From Streptomyces sp. WAC05374 (GTDB lineage: Bacteria > Actinomycetota > Actinomycetes > Streptomycetales > Streptomycetaceae): DNA of 64,000 bases. The stretch is from NCBI RefSeq assembly GCF_004353505.1, contig NZ_SMNQ01000005.1:1-64000 (forward strand), given 5' to 3'. A program made the position numbers and the translations under genes. The notes beneath the pieces were generated by a model. It did no database searches. It had not been told where the DNA came from and saw nothing but the letters and a program-made list of their open reading frames with translations. Below are positions 37,548 through 47,454 of the stretch, piece by piece. The number at the start of each line of letters is the position of its first letter. Within the stretch, counting starts at the first letter, position 1.

Positions 37548-37842
37548 GACGGCGGGCGACGGGCCTGTGGCGGCACGGGGGACGACGGGCCCCTGGCGGC
37601 GGGGGGCGACGGGCCCCTGGCGGCGCGGGGGACGACGGGCCTGTGACGGCGCGGCGGACCGGGTTGGCGTCGGGCGGAGCCGGGCCGGTGCCGGGCGGAG
37701 CCGGTTGTTCCACGCGCGTCGGGCGGGCGCACCGGCAGGCGTCGGGCAGAACGGGTTGGCGTCGGGCGGAGCCTTTTTGTATCGTGGAGGAACAAAGTGG
37801 TCCCGCCCGTATACCCTGACCGGCGGGCGGGCCACTTCGTAC
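37548..37842 (+). repeat. Tandem GC-rich repeats and hairpin upstream of the HAD gene
   Basis: No gene is seen in 37544..37876. Four imperfect units of about 31 bp (GACGGGCC[TG/CC]TGGCGGC) run over 37556..37655. The 22-bp sequence beginning CGGGTTGGCGTCGGGCG occurs twice (about 37661 and 37750). At 37797..37842 GTGGTCCCGCCC pairs with GGGCGGGCCAC (one bulge), a likely terminator or leader hairpin. Confidence 0.6.
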
Positions 37843-37876
37843 CCTCATTCTCCCCCCTCTCCAGTGGAGACCGCCG

Positions 37877-38542
37877 ATGCCGGCCACCCCTTCCGTCCTG
37901 ACCGCCCGGGCCCTCCTCCTCGACATGGACGGCACGCTCGTCAACTCGGACGCCGTGGTGGAGCGCTGCTGGCGCCGCTGGGCGATACGGCACGGGCTGG
38001 ACCCGGAGGAGGCCCTGAAGGTCGTCCACGGCCGCCAGGGGTACGCCACCATGGCCGTCCTCCTCCCGGACCGCCCGATGGAGGAGAACCACGCCGACAA
38101 CCGCGTGATGCTCGCCGAGGAGACCGCCGACCTGGACGGGGTCGTGCCGATCGCCGGCGCACCCGCGTTCATGGCCGCCCTCGCCGGCCTGCCGCACGCC
38201 CTGGTCACCTCCGCCGACGAGCGGCTCGCCCGGGCCCGTATGGGCGCGGCGGGGCTGCCGATGCCGGGGGTGCGGGTGACCGCGGAGTGCGTGGGCGCCA
38301 GCAAGCCGGACCCGGAGGGGTTCCTGAAGGGCGCGGCCGAGCTGGGCTTCGCCCCGGCGGAGTGCGTGGTGTTCGAGGACTCCGAGGCGGGCATCCTGGC
38401 CGGCCGCGCCGCCGGGATGCGCGTGGTGGGCGTCGGCCCGCGTGCCGGCGCGTTCGCCCCGGACGTCCACGTGCCGGACCTGACGCACGTGCGCGTGGAG
38501 GCGGACGGCGCCGACGGCACGGTCCGCCTCCACGTGGGGTGA
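37877..38542 (+). CDS. HAD-superfamily sugar-phosphate phosphatase
   Basis: 221 residues. HAD motif I LLDMDGTLVNSD, motif II VTSADE, motif III Lys in GASKPDPEGF, motif IV FEDSEAGILAG. The cap arrangement and length match the YfbT/GPP-like subclass I phosphatases that act on small sugar phosphates. Substrate not determined. It has convergent spacing of only 3 bp to the GDT1-type gene. Confidence 0.87.
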   Translation: MPATPSVLTARALLLDMDGTLVNSDAVVERCWRRWAIRHGLDPEEALKVVHGRQGYATMAVLLPDRPMEENHADNRVMLAEETADLDGVVPIAGAPAFMAALAGLPHALVTSADERLARARMGAAGLPMPGVRVTAECVGASKPDPEGFLKGAAELGFAPAECVVFEDSEAGILAGRAAGMRVVGVGPRAGAFAPDVHVPDLTHVRVEADGADGTVRLHVG

Positions 38543-38545
38543 CCG

Positions 38546-39130
38546 TCAGGGCGCGAGCGCCTCGTACAGGCTGAAGCCCGCCAGCGCCAGCATCAGGCAG
38601 GCGGCGACCCTGGTGATCAGCCGCAGCGGTACGTACTTCATGAGCGTCCGCCCGCCCAGGATGCCGATCCCCGCGACCGCCCACAGGGCGAGCACGGCAC
38701 CGAGGCCCACGGAGAGCGGGTCGTCGTAGCGGGCGGCGAGGTTCGCCGTCATGATCTGTGTCAGGTCGCCGAACTCCGCGACCAGGATCAGCATGAAGCC
38801 CGCCCCGGAGACCTTCCAGAAGGACTGGTCGGCCGGGGCCTTGATCTGCTCGTCCTCCCCGTCGTCCTTCTTCAGCAGCAGCACCGCCGCCCCGCACAGG
38901 AAGAGCACGCCCACCAGCGCCTGCACCAGCCGGTGCGGGAGCAGGGTCAGCACGCTGCCGGCGGCGACGGCCAGCACGACGTGGACGGCGAAGGCGGCGG
39001 CGACACCGGCGAAGACGTACGACGCGCGGTAGCGGGTGCCCAGCATGAGCCCGGCGAGGGCGGTCTTGTCGGGGAGTTCGGCCAGGAAGACGACGCCGAA
39101 GGCGATCGCCGTGATCGAAAGGCTGAGCAC
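38546..39130 (-). CDS. GDT1/TMEM165 family (UPF0016) manganese exporter
   Basis: 194 residues, six TM helices in two repeats. Each repeat carries the family E-x-G-D-[KR]-[ST] type motif: AELPDKTALAGL (with Pro for Gly) and AEFGDLTQIMTA. A charged cytoplasmic loop (LLKKDDGEDEQIKAP) joins the halves. Family members move Mn2+ or Ca2+ out of the cytosol. GTG at 39130 has GAGGAT upstream. A yybP-ykoY riboswitch directly upstream supports Mn2+. Confidence 0.9.
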   Translation of the reverse strand: MLSLSITAIAFGVVFLAELPDKTALAGLMLGTRYRASYVFAGVAAAFAVHVVLAVAAGSVLTLLPHRLVQALVGVLFLCGAAVLLLKKDDGEDEQIKAPADQSFWKVSGAGFMLILVAEFGDLTQIMTANLAARYDDPLSVGLGAVLALWAVAGIGILGGRTLMKYVPLRLITRVAACLMLALAGFSLYEALAP

Positions 39131-39224
39131 GGGATGGGATCCTCAATCGGTCGGGGCTCCGCCGTACCGAGAAGAGACGTGTCAGGGGTCGCTTCGGCTC
39201 GGCGGCGCCATGGGGGTGGGCATG

Positions 39225-39345
39225 GCACTGCTGTGGCCGAAGGTCTCGCTGGCGGACGTACGCGACGCCGCCTCCGGGCGCCGGCCGGGCACGAGGCCCA
39301 GCAGTATGTCGACGGTCCGGCGAAGAGCTACTCCCCTTCTGCTCC
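39225..39345 (-). promoter_or_regulatory. Mn2+-sensing yybP-ykoY riboswitch
   Basis: Read on the minus strand: AAGGGGAGTAGCTCTTCGCC, then ACCGTCGACATACTGC, a variable stem, and GCGAGACCTTCGG, which are the conserved blocks of this riboswitch class. It sits about 95 bp before the GDT1-type start. Mn2+ binding should raise expression. Confidence 0.9.
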
Positions 39346-39392
39346 GTCCAGGGTACGCGACGGGCCGCGCGGGGCCCGGGCCGGGCCCGCCG

Positions 39393-40136
39393 TCACGGGG
39401 CCTCGTGCCGGTGCAGCCTCCCGCGCGCCACCAGCTCCAGCACGGCCGCCACCGCCACCCCCTGCACGGCCATCAGCCCCACCAGCACGAAGAGCTGCAC
39501 CGCCCCCGCCAGCAGCGGGGACGCACCGCCCAGCAGCATCCCCACGAACGCGCCCGGCAGGGTGACGAGCCCCACCGTCCTGGTCTGGTCGAGCCCCGGC
39601 AGCAGCGCGTCCGCCGCCGCCTCCCGGGCGACCTCCAGCCGCGCGTCCCGGTCCGGCAGCCCGAGCGCCAGCCCGGCCTCCACCTCGCCGTGCCGGGTCC
39701 CGAGCTCGTCCAGGGCGCGCCGCCCGCCGAGCACCGTCGCGGTGAGCGCCCCGCCGATGAGGATGCCGGTCACGGGAATCAGCGCGATGCCCCTGACCGG
39801 AACGAGCCCGGTCAGCACCAGCGCGCCGACCACCGGGACGACCCCGGCGGCGATGGGCAGGGCCGCCCACCACCAGGTGCCGTTGGGCGTGAGGCGGCGC
39901 CCCGCGGTGCGTACCGCCACGGCGTACATGAGCAGCAGGAAGGCGAGCAGCAGCGGCAGGGAGCGGACGACCCACCCGATGATCAGCGACACGGCGGCGA
40001 GCTGCACCGCGGCCCGGACCCCCGCGGTGACGATCTCGCGCGGCGCCCGCAGGTGGGCGAGCGCCGCGACGGCCGCGGCGACGGCGAGCAGGACGGCCAG
40101 AACAGCCGCGAACGTGGCGTTGACGGGCAGCAGCAC
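39393..40136 (-). CDS. ABC transporter permease FetB-like (UPF0014)
   Basis: 247 residues with about six or seven TM helices. UPF0014 marks: GVRAAVQLAAVSLIIGW, IPVTGILIGGALTATVLGGRRALDEL (about 124-150), and TVGLVTLPGAFVGMLLGGASPLLAGAVQL, the iron-export family core. E. coli FetB works with an ATPase FetA; no FetA gene is adjacent here, so the partner must be elsewhere. GTG start at 40136. It is followed at once by the Mn2+ riboswitch of the next gene, and read-through could link metal export functions. Confidence 0.85.
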   Translation of the reverse strand: MLLPVNATFAAVLAVLLAVAAAVAALAHLRAPREIVTAGVRAAVQLAAVSLIIGWVVRSLPLLLAFLLLMYAVAVRTAGRRLTPNGTWWWAALPIAAGVVPVVGALVLTGLVPVRGIALIPVTGILIGGALTATVLGGRRALDELGTRHGEVEAGLALGLPDRDARLEVAREAAADALLPGLDQTRTVGLVTLPGAFVGMLLGGASPLLAGAVQLFVLVGLMAVQGVAVAAVLELVARGRLHRHEAP

Positions 40137-40326
40137 ATGTCAACCCTAAAGCCGGACAAGCCAGGTGCCGGAAGGTCAGAAACCGGGCACACCCCTTGAT
40201 GTGACGTGCACATGTCGTCACTCTGTAACCCGGCGCATCCCCCGGGGCAACCTGGCGCCACCACGATGACCGAGCCGCCCGAACGGGCGATCCGGCCAAC
40301 ACCCCCACATCTCAAGGGAGTCACCC

Positions 40327-40971
40327 ATGTCCGGTGTCTACGCGCGTCGCATAGCCGTGCTCGCCGCGTCCGCCGCCCTCACCGCCACCGGCGTCCTGGC
40401 CACCGCCCCGGCCGCCCACGCCGCTCCGCCCACCCCGATCAGCGCCGCCACCGCCCGCACGTACCTGGGCCAGCTCACGGTGAAGGCGGAAGGTTCCTCC
40501 ACCGGCTACAGCCGCGACCTGTTCCCGCACTGGAGCACCCAGTCGGGCACCTGCAACACCCGCGAGGTCGTCCTCAAGCGCGACGGCGTCAACGTGGTCC
40601 AGGACTCGAGCTGTGCGGCGGTCAGCGGCAGTTGGTACTCCGAGTACGACGGCGCCACCTGGCGCGCGGCGTCGGACCTCGACATCGACCACGTCGTCGC
40701 CCTCGCCGAGGCCTGGCGCTCCGGCGCGAACGGCTGGACCACCTCGCAGCGCCAGGCCTTCGCCAACGACCTGACGCGCCCGCAGCTCATCGCGGTCACC
40801 GACGACGTCAACCAGGCCAAGAGCGACCTCGACCCCGCCGAGTGGCTGCCGCCGCGCACCGCGTACCGCTGCACCTACGCCCGCATGTGGGTGCACGTGA
40901 AGCACCACTGGAACCTGAGCGTGGACTCCGCCGAGAAGAGCGCGCTCCAGTCGGTGCTCAACGGCTGCTGA
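40327..40971 (+). CDS. Secreted HNH-type nuclease (DUF1524/GmrSD C-terminal family)
   Basis: 214 residues. Signal peptide cleaved near AHA-AP (about 32). Catalytic segment SDLDIDHVVALAEAWRSGANGW contains the D-x-D-H motif of DUF1524 nucleases (about 117-138, cited by position), with downstream LTRPQLIAVTDDVNQAKSDLDPAEWLPP typical of the His-Asn metal site. Cys pairs (TCNT/SCAA, RCTY/NGC) fit an extracellular protein. Likely degrades extracellular DNA. ATG at 40327 with AAGGGAG upstream. Confidence 0.88.
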   Translation: MSGVYARRIAVLAASAALTATGVLATAPAAHAAPPTPISAATARTYLGQLTVKAEGSSTGYSRDLFPHWSTQSGTCNTREVVLKRDGVNVVQDSSCAAVSGSWYSEYDGATWRAASDLDIDHVVALAEAWRSGANGWTTSQRQAFANDLTRPQLIAVTDDVNQAKSDLDPAEWLPPRTAYRCTYARMWVHVKHHWNLSVDSAEKSALQSVLNGC

Positions 40972-41096
40972 GCCTCCGCCCGCCCTCCGCCCGCCGTTCG
41001 TTCCCCGGCGGGCCACGGAGGCGTCGGGCTGCCCGCCGCCTCCGTCGTTCCGTACCGTGGGAGTGGAGTACGGGCGGGCGACGGAGGAGGCCGGAC

Positions 41097-42797
<1,701 letters not shown>

Positions 42798-43211
42798 GGA
42801 CCCGGGGGCTCACGGGGCGACGATCGTCCAGGAAGGAGCCCTGGGGGACCCGGGGGCGCACGGGGCGGCGATCGTCCAGGAAGGAGCCCTGGGGACCCGG
42901 GGGCTCACGGGGCGACGATCGTCCACGGAGGAGCCCTGGGGACCCGGAGGCGCACGGGCCGACGGCCGTCCACGGAGGAGCCCTGTTGTAGCGGCCGTCC
43001 ACGATGGAGTCCTGACGCCCGGGGTGTGAACGTCCCGTGAACGTCCGGTTCAGGGCTCCTGCAATCCCGCTCATAGCGGATGGTGATCCTCCGGCCAGGG
43101 GTTCGGTGCGGGGCGCGGCAACGGCATGATGAGCACTCGCCCGGCGCCCGCCGCCCCCCGGCGGCGTCGCCGGCGACGCCAGCACCGCCCCCTGCCCCGG
43201 GAGTCCGAGTC

Positions 43212-45071
43212 TTGCCGTCCGAAGTTCCCCACGCCATAGCCCTGGTCGGTGCGGGCCCCCGCGGCACGTCCGTACTCGAACGGCTCTGCGCCTCCGCCCC
43301 GGAACTGGCCGCGGGAACCCCGCTGACCGTCCACGTCGTCGACCCGGCCCCGCCCGGCGCGGGCCGCGTCTGGCGCACCGACCAGCCGTCCGAGCTGCTG
43401 ATGAACACGGTGGCGTGCCAGGTCACGGTCTTCACCGACGAGAGCGTGCGCTGCGAGGGCCCGATACGCCGGGGGCCGAGCCTCTACGAGTGGGCCGCCT
43501 CCCGCTCGTACCGCCTCGGCCCCGACGACTACCCCTCGCGCGCCTGCTACGGCGCCTACCTGGAGTGGGCGTTCACCCGCACGGTCGCCGGGGCGCCGCC
43601 GGAGGTGACCGTGCGGGTGCACCGCGCCCGGGCCGTACACCTGGCACACCCGGAGGGCCTGGAGGGCGCCGGGCCCCACACGCTCACGCTCGACGACGGC
43701 ACGGTCCTCGCGGGACTGGACGCCGTCGTCCTCGCCCAGGGCCACCTGCCGGCCGGCGCCCCGTCGTCGGAGCGCCTGGCCGGGTACGCGGCGCGCCACG
43801 GGCTGCGGCACTTCCCGCCCGCCAACCCCGCGGACCTCGACCTCACCGCTGTCGCGCCCGGCGAACCGGTGCTGCTGCGGGGCCTGGGGCTGAACTTCTT
43901 CGACCACATGGCCTTGCTGACGGAGGGTCGCGGCGGGACCTTCGTCCGGGAGGGCGGCGCGCTCCGGTACGTACGCTCGGGCCGGGAGCCCCGGCTGTAC
44001 GCCGGTTCGCGGCGCGGTGTCCCGTACCAGGCGCGCGGCGACAACGAGAAGGGCGCGTCCGCGCGGCACGAGCCGCTGCTGCTGACGCCCGACGTCATCG
44101 GGACGTTCCGCAAGCGGGCGGAGGCGGGCGACCCGCCGGACTTCCTGGACGAGATATGGCCGCTGGTGGCCGCGGAGGTCGAGACGACGTACTACGAGAC
44201 GCTGCTCGGGCGGCCGAGGGGATTCCGCTTCCGCTTCCTGGCCGCGCCGGACGCCACCCTGGACGCGTACGCGGTGCCGCCGGGCGAGCGGTGGTCGTGG
44301 GAGCGGGTCGCGCGCCCCTACGCGGGGGAGACGTTCGGCTCGCCGGCCGGCTTCCGTGCCTGGCTGCTGGGCCACCTGCGCCGGGACGCGGCCGAGGCGG
44401 CGCTGGGCAACGTGTCCGGTCCGGCCAAGGCCGCGCTGGACGTGCTGCGGGACATCCGCAACGAGCTGCGGCTGATCGTCGACCACGCGGGCCTGCCGGG
44501 CGCCTCGCGCCGCGACCACCTCGATCGCTGGTACACCCCGCTGAACGCCTTCCTGTCGATCGGCCCGCCGCGCCGCCGCGTCGAGGAGATGACGGCCCTG
44601 ATCGAGGCGGGCGTGCTGGACGTGGTCGGCCCCCGTATGCGGGTCCGTCCGGAGAACGGCCTGTTCGTCGCGGAATCCCCCGACGTGCCGGACTCGGCCG
44701 TCACCGCCACCACCCTGATCGAGGCCCGGCTGCCGGAGCCGGACATACGGCACACGGGCGACGCGCTCCTGGCCGGGATGCTCGCGGCCGGCCAGTGCCG
44801 CACCCATGTCGTCGACGGCTACGACACCGGAGGACTGGACGTCACGCCCTCCCCATACCGCCTGATCAATGGTCAAGGCCGGGCCCACCAGGGGATATTC
44901 GCCCTCGGCGTGCCCACCGAGGGCGTCCACTGGGTGACGGCCGCGGGCGCCAGGCCGGGCGTCGACTCGGTGACCCTCACGGACACGGACGCGGTGGCTC
45001 GAGCGGCCCTCCAGGAATGCTCCGGCACGGAAGCGGAACGGCCGAATGTTGAACTTGCAAGTATCGATTAG
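43212..45071 (+). CDS. FAD/NAD(P)-binding protein (NAD_binding_9 family)
   Basis: 619 residues from TTG 43212, with GGGAG nine bases upstream; the frame stays open to ATG 43080, but that extension is Pro/Arg-rich and unconserved-looking. Dinucleotide loop ALVGAGPRGTSVLERL near the start, SELLMNTVACQVTVFTDES, AVVLAQGHLPAGAPS, and LLRGLGLNFFDHMALLTEGRGG (cited by parts) are family marks. Domain PF13454 proteins are flavin or NAD(P) enzymes of undefined reaction, some linked to siderophore or amino-acid N-hydroxylation. Its stop codon lies inside an iron-box-like site before the DoxX gene. Confidence 0.83.
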   Translation: MPSEVPHAIALVGAGPRGTSVLERLCASAPELAAGTPLTVHVVDPAPPGAGRVWRTDQPSELLMNTVACQVTVFTDESVRCEGPIRRGPSLYEWAASRSYRLGPDDYPSRACYGAYLEWAFTRTVAGAPPEVTVRVHRARAVHLAHPEGLEGAGPHTLTLDDGTVLAGLDAVVLAQGHLPAGAPSSERLAGYAARHGLRHFPPANPADLDLTAVAPGEPVLLRGLGLNFFDHMALLTEGRGGTFVREGGALRYVRSGREPRLYAGSRRGVPYQARGDNEKGASARHEPLLLTPDVIGTFRKRAEAGDPPDFLDEIWPLVAAEVETTYYETLLGRPRGFRFRFLAAPDATLDAYAVPPGERWSWERVARPYAGETFGSPAGFRAWLLGHLRRDAAEAALGNVSGPAKAALDVLRDIRNELRLIVDHAGLPGASRRDHLDRWYTPLNAFLSIGPPRRRVEEMTALIEAGVLDVVGPRMRVRPENGLFVAESPDVPDSAVTATTLIEARLPEPDIRHTGDALLAGMLAAGQCRTHVVDGYDTGGLDVTPSPYRLINGQGRAHQGIFALGVPTEGVHWVTAAGARPGVDSVTLTDTDAVARAALQECSGTEAERPNVELASID

Positions 45072-45084
45072 GACTGCCTAACCT
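45068..45084 (+). promoter_or_regulatory. Iron box (DmdR/IdeR-type operator)
   Basis: TTAGGACTGCCTAACCT keeps both arms of the DtxR/IdeR consensus TTAGG...CTAACCT (14 of 19 positions). It lies 40 bp before the DoxX start and overlaps the previous stop codon. Confidence 0.6.
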
Positions 45085-45123
45085 GTGGGCTCGTCGGTTC
45101 CGTCCCCCAACCGAAGGATGCCC

Positions 45124-45570
45124 ATGTCCACCATCACCGCGCGCCTCGATCAGGCCCGCCCCTATGTGCTCGGCCTGTTCCGGATAGTCGTCGGCCTGCT
45201 CTTCCTCTGCCACGGCGCCGCCTCGCTCTTCGGCGTCCTGGGCGGTGCCGGCGGCACCGGGGGCACCGTCCCGACCGGCTCCTGGCCCGGCTGGTACGCG
45301 GCCGTCATCGAGCTCGTCTGCGGCGCGCTCGTGCTGGTGGGCCTGGGCACCCGGGCCGCCGCGTTCCTCGCCTCGGGCGCGATGGCGTACGCGTACTTCA
45401 AGGTCCACCAGCCGATGGCCCTGTTCCCGCTGAAGAACGGCGGCGAACTGTCGGCCATGTACTGCTGGTCGCTCCTCCTCCTGGTCTTCACCGGCCCCGG
45501 CGCCCTGTCGCTGGACGGCCTGCTCACCTCCGCCCAGGCCAACCGGAAGCGCGAGGCGGTCACCGCGTAA
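45124..45570 (+). CDS. DoxX-family membrane protein
   Basis: 148 residues, four TM helices: LFRIVVGLLFLCHGAASLFGVLGG, WPGWYAAVIELVCGALVLVGLGTR, AAFLASGAMAYAYFKVHQPMALFPLKNGGE and SAMYCWSLLLLVFTGPGAL (cited by blocks at about 16-40, 53-76, 78-105 and 110-130). The DoxX pattern of charged residues at helix ends (HGAASLF, GGELSAMYC) is intact. Some DoxX proteins act in membrane redox complexes. ATG 45124 with GAAGGA upstream. Preceded by an iron-box-like site, suggesting induction on iron starvation. Confidence 0.85.
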   Translation: MSTITARLDQARPYVLGLFRIVVGLLFLCHGAASLFGVLGGAGGTGGTVPTGSWPGWYAAVIELVCGALVLVGLGTRAAAFLASGAMAYAYFKVHQPMALFPLKNGGELSAMYCWSLLLLVFTGPGALSLDGLLTSAQANRKREAVTA

Positions 45571-46013
45571 GCGCGTCGCCGCGTATCGCGTCGCCGCGGG
45601 ACCCGGCTGGGCGGGGGCCGGGCGGGGGCGCCGGCCATGGGCGCCGGGCGGGGGCACCGGCCCCGCATGGGGTGGCCCCCACCGGAAACCGGCCACACTC
45701 CGCACGACCGGCCACCGGCGGCCCCACCCCCACCGCACCCCCCACCGCACCTCCGCCCCGGCCGCACACCGGCCCGGCACCGGCACCGGCACCGGCCCCG
45801 GCCCCGGCCCCGGCCCCGGCACCAGCCCCGGCGGCACTCTCCTCCGGGTCCGTCCCATGCGACGTTCCCGCACCCGGGCGGGGGACACCGACCTCACACA
45901 GTCCCCCCGCGTCCCCCGCCCGGGTGATCGCACGGACCGCCTTCCGGCGTACGCTTTGCGCCTGTCCAGCCGCCCGCGCCACGGGACCGGCTTCACGGGA
46001 CCGGGGAGTGAAG
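45571..46013 (+). repeat. 443-bp low-complexity intergenic region
   Basis: No gene is seen. The start carries GCGTCGCCGCG repeats, followed by CCGGGCGGGGGC repeats near 45610-45660, and a hexanucleotide tract of GGCACC and GGCCCC units at about 45772-45830. Open frames here have runs of Pro/Arg/His only. Promoter of the DedA gene must lie near its 3' end. Confidence 0.55.
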
Positions 46014-46778
46014 GTGCTCGAAAGCGTGGCCGCCGGCCCGTGGATCTACACGGCCGTCGCCGTCTCCGTCCTGCTGGACGTGTTCCTGCCGGTTCTGCCG
46101 AGCGGCATCCTGGTGATCACCGCCGCGACGGTCGCCGCGACGGGGAGCGGCTCGCTCCTCGCCCTGACCCTGTGCGCGGCCACCGCCTCCGTGGTGGGCG
46201 ACCTGGTCGCGTACCGCCTCGCGTGGCGCGGCCGGTCCCGCCTGCACCGGGCGATCGCCCGCTCGCGTCGGCTGACCGCCGCGCAGGAACGTCTCGGCGC
46301 AGCGCTGGCGCGGGGCGGCGGCGTCCTGGTCGTCATCGCCCGGTTCGCCCCGGCGGGCCGCTCGGTGGTCTCGCTGGGCGCGGGCGCGGCCCGCCGCAAG
46401 GCCAGCCAGTTCGTGCCCTGGTCCGCCCTGGCGGGCGTGGCGTGGGCCTCGTACAGCGTGAGCCTCGGCTATTTCGGCGGCCAGTGGCTGGGCGCGACCT
46501 GGACCGGCGTGGCGGTCTCGGTCCTGGCCCTCTTCCTGGCGGGCGCTCTCGCCGCCTACGTCATACGCCGGCCACCCACGCCGGCACCCGGCGCGGGTCC
46601 AGCGGCCCCGGCACAGGGCGCGGGCTCAACGGCACCGGCTACGGCACCGGTGCCCGTACCGGCTCAGCCACCGGCCCCGTCGCCGGCCCAGGCACCGATT
46701 CATCCCGCGATCCAACCGCCGGTCCCGCCCCCGCTCCCGTCGCCGGTTCGGTCACCGGTTCGGTCACCGGCTTCCTAG
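46014..46778 (+). CDS. DedA-family membrane protein with Pro-rich tail
   Basis: 254 residues from GTG (GGGGAG close upstream). The membrane part (1-185) has DedA marks: FLPVLPSGILVITAATVAATG, VVGDLVAYRLAWRGRSRL, and RFAPAGRSVVSLGAGAARR, the family R-x(3)-G/P-x-R motif. DedA proteins help maintain membrane polarity and recycle polyprenyl or phospholipid carriers. The last 65 residues are Pro/Ala/Val repeats (APAPSPAQAP...), unusual in the family. The tail-coding DNA overlaps the DUF2277 gene on the other strand by 140 bp. Confidence 0.82.
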   Translation: MLESVAAGPWIYTAVAVSVLLDVFLPVLPSGILVITAATVAATGSGSLLALTLCAATASVVGDLVAYRLAWRGRSRLHRAIARSRRLTAAQERLGAALARGGGVLVVIARFAPAGRSVVSLGAGAARRKASQFVPWSALAGVAWASYSVSLGYFGGQWLGATWTGVAVSVLALFLAGALAAYVIRRPPTPAPGAGPAAPAQGAGSTAPATAPVPVPAQPPAPSPAQAPIHPAIQPPVPPPLPSPVRSPVRSPAS

Positions 46779-46989
46779 CGGCGCCCCGCACTTGGAGCCC
46801 GTCGAGGAGCCGCCGGGTCGCCTCGGCGACCTCGTCCACGGCCTGCTCGAACACTTCCCGGTTGTGCGCGGCCGGCGCCCGGAAACCGGACACCTTGCGC
46901 ACGTACTGGAGCGCTGCGGCGCGGATGTCCTCCTCGGTGGCCTCGGTGGGGAGCACGGGCGGACGGAGGGTCTTGATGCTGCGGCACAT
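46639..46989 (-). CDS. DUF2277 family protein with extended tail
   Basis: 116 residues. Conserved core MCRSIKTLRPPVLPTEATEEDI, AALQYVRKVSGFRAPAAHN and FEQAVDEVAEATRRLLDGL matches DUF2277 (small helical protein, function unknown; blocks at about 1-22, 26-44 and 47-65). Normal members end near residue 90; here a low-complexity tail (EPVTEPATGAGAGP...) follows. The tail is encoded antisense to the DedA Pro-rich tail, both in a repeat tract. Convergent with DedA. Confidence 0.8.
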   Translation of the reverse strand: MCRSIKTLRPPVLPTEATEEDIRAAALQYVRKVSGFRAPAAHNREVFEQAVDEVAEATRRLLDGLQVRGAARKPVTEPVTEPATGAGAGPAVGSRDESVPGPATGPVAEPVRAPVP

Positions 46990-47027
46990 GGTTCCAGTGT
47001 GCGCCCGCCGTCCGCCCGCGCCCACCC

Positions 47028-47198
47028 TCACCGCTTGCGCCGCATCCGTTCCCGTTCCCGTTCGCGTTCCCTGTCGATCGTGTAGGTCGCCCAGTCCCCG
47101 CGGTGCAGGTTGCACCGCGAGGCGTCCACCATGGCGAGCCGCTGACAGCACCCACCGTGCTTGGTGCGCGCTCCGCACTTGGACTGTGTACGAGCCAT
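47028..47198 (-). CDS. Small Cys/His protein, possible zinc-binding
   Basis: 56 residues. Pattern C-x8-GGCC-x10-C-x2-HRG (MARTQSKCGARTKHGGCC, then SRCNLHRGDWATY) recalls the small C-x-H-GG zinc motif seen in phage and mobile-element proteins. It ends with a very basic ERERERERMRRKR-like run. No clear ribosome binding site beyond GGAGGCGAC. Sits between DUF2277 (38 bp) and the divergent bL37 gene. Function unknown. Confidence 0.62.
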   Translation of the reverse strand: MARTQSKCGARTKHGGCCQRLAMVDASRCNLHRGDWATYTIDRERERERERMRRKR

Positions 47199-47379
47199 GT
47201 CGCCTCCTGGTCTCGGTCGGTTCCCCGCCGTTCTCCCCCGAAGGCAGAGTCCCGCCGGCCCGCCCCGGTGAGGCAGGGCGCACGGCGGTCCCACGTTGGT
47301 GCGCTCCGTCGCACGCGCGGTTCGGCACGCGATGCGCGACGCATGGACCGAACCTAAACTGGCGACGGAGGTACGCACC

Positions 47380-47454
47380 ATGTCCAAGCGAGGAAACAAG
47401 CGCCGCGCCCGTAAGAAGAAGGGCGCCAACCACGGCAAGCGGCCTAACGCCTGA
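47380..47454 (+). CDS. 50S ribosomal protein bL37 (24 aa)
   Basis: Encodes MSKRGNKRRARKKKGANHGK followed by RPNA and TGA. It is strongly basic, with GANHGKRPN, which I recall as the signature of the tiny actinobacterial large-subunit protein bL37. GGAGG sits 8 bases before ATG 47380. The leader contains a GGTTCGG/CCGAACC hairpin (47319..47354). The stop overlaps the convergent 47444 gene by 11 bp. Too short for ordinary gene calling. Confidence 0.78.
   Translation: MSKRGNKRRARKKKGANHGKRPNA

Noticed and set aside
33794..38533. Very long open frame on the minus strand across several genes
   Set aside because: It runs antisense or out of frame to the GNAT, MFS and HAD genes, with Arg/Pro/His-rich sequence typical of GC-rich shadow frames.
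43080..43211. N-terminal extension of the FAD/NAD(P) protein
   Set aside because: Pro/Arg/Ala-rich, overlaps the edge of the repeat region, and the TTG at 43212 has a better ribosome binding site; kept as an alternative only.
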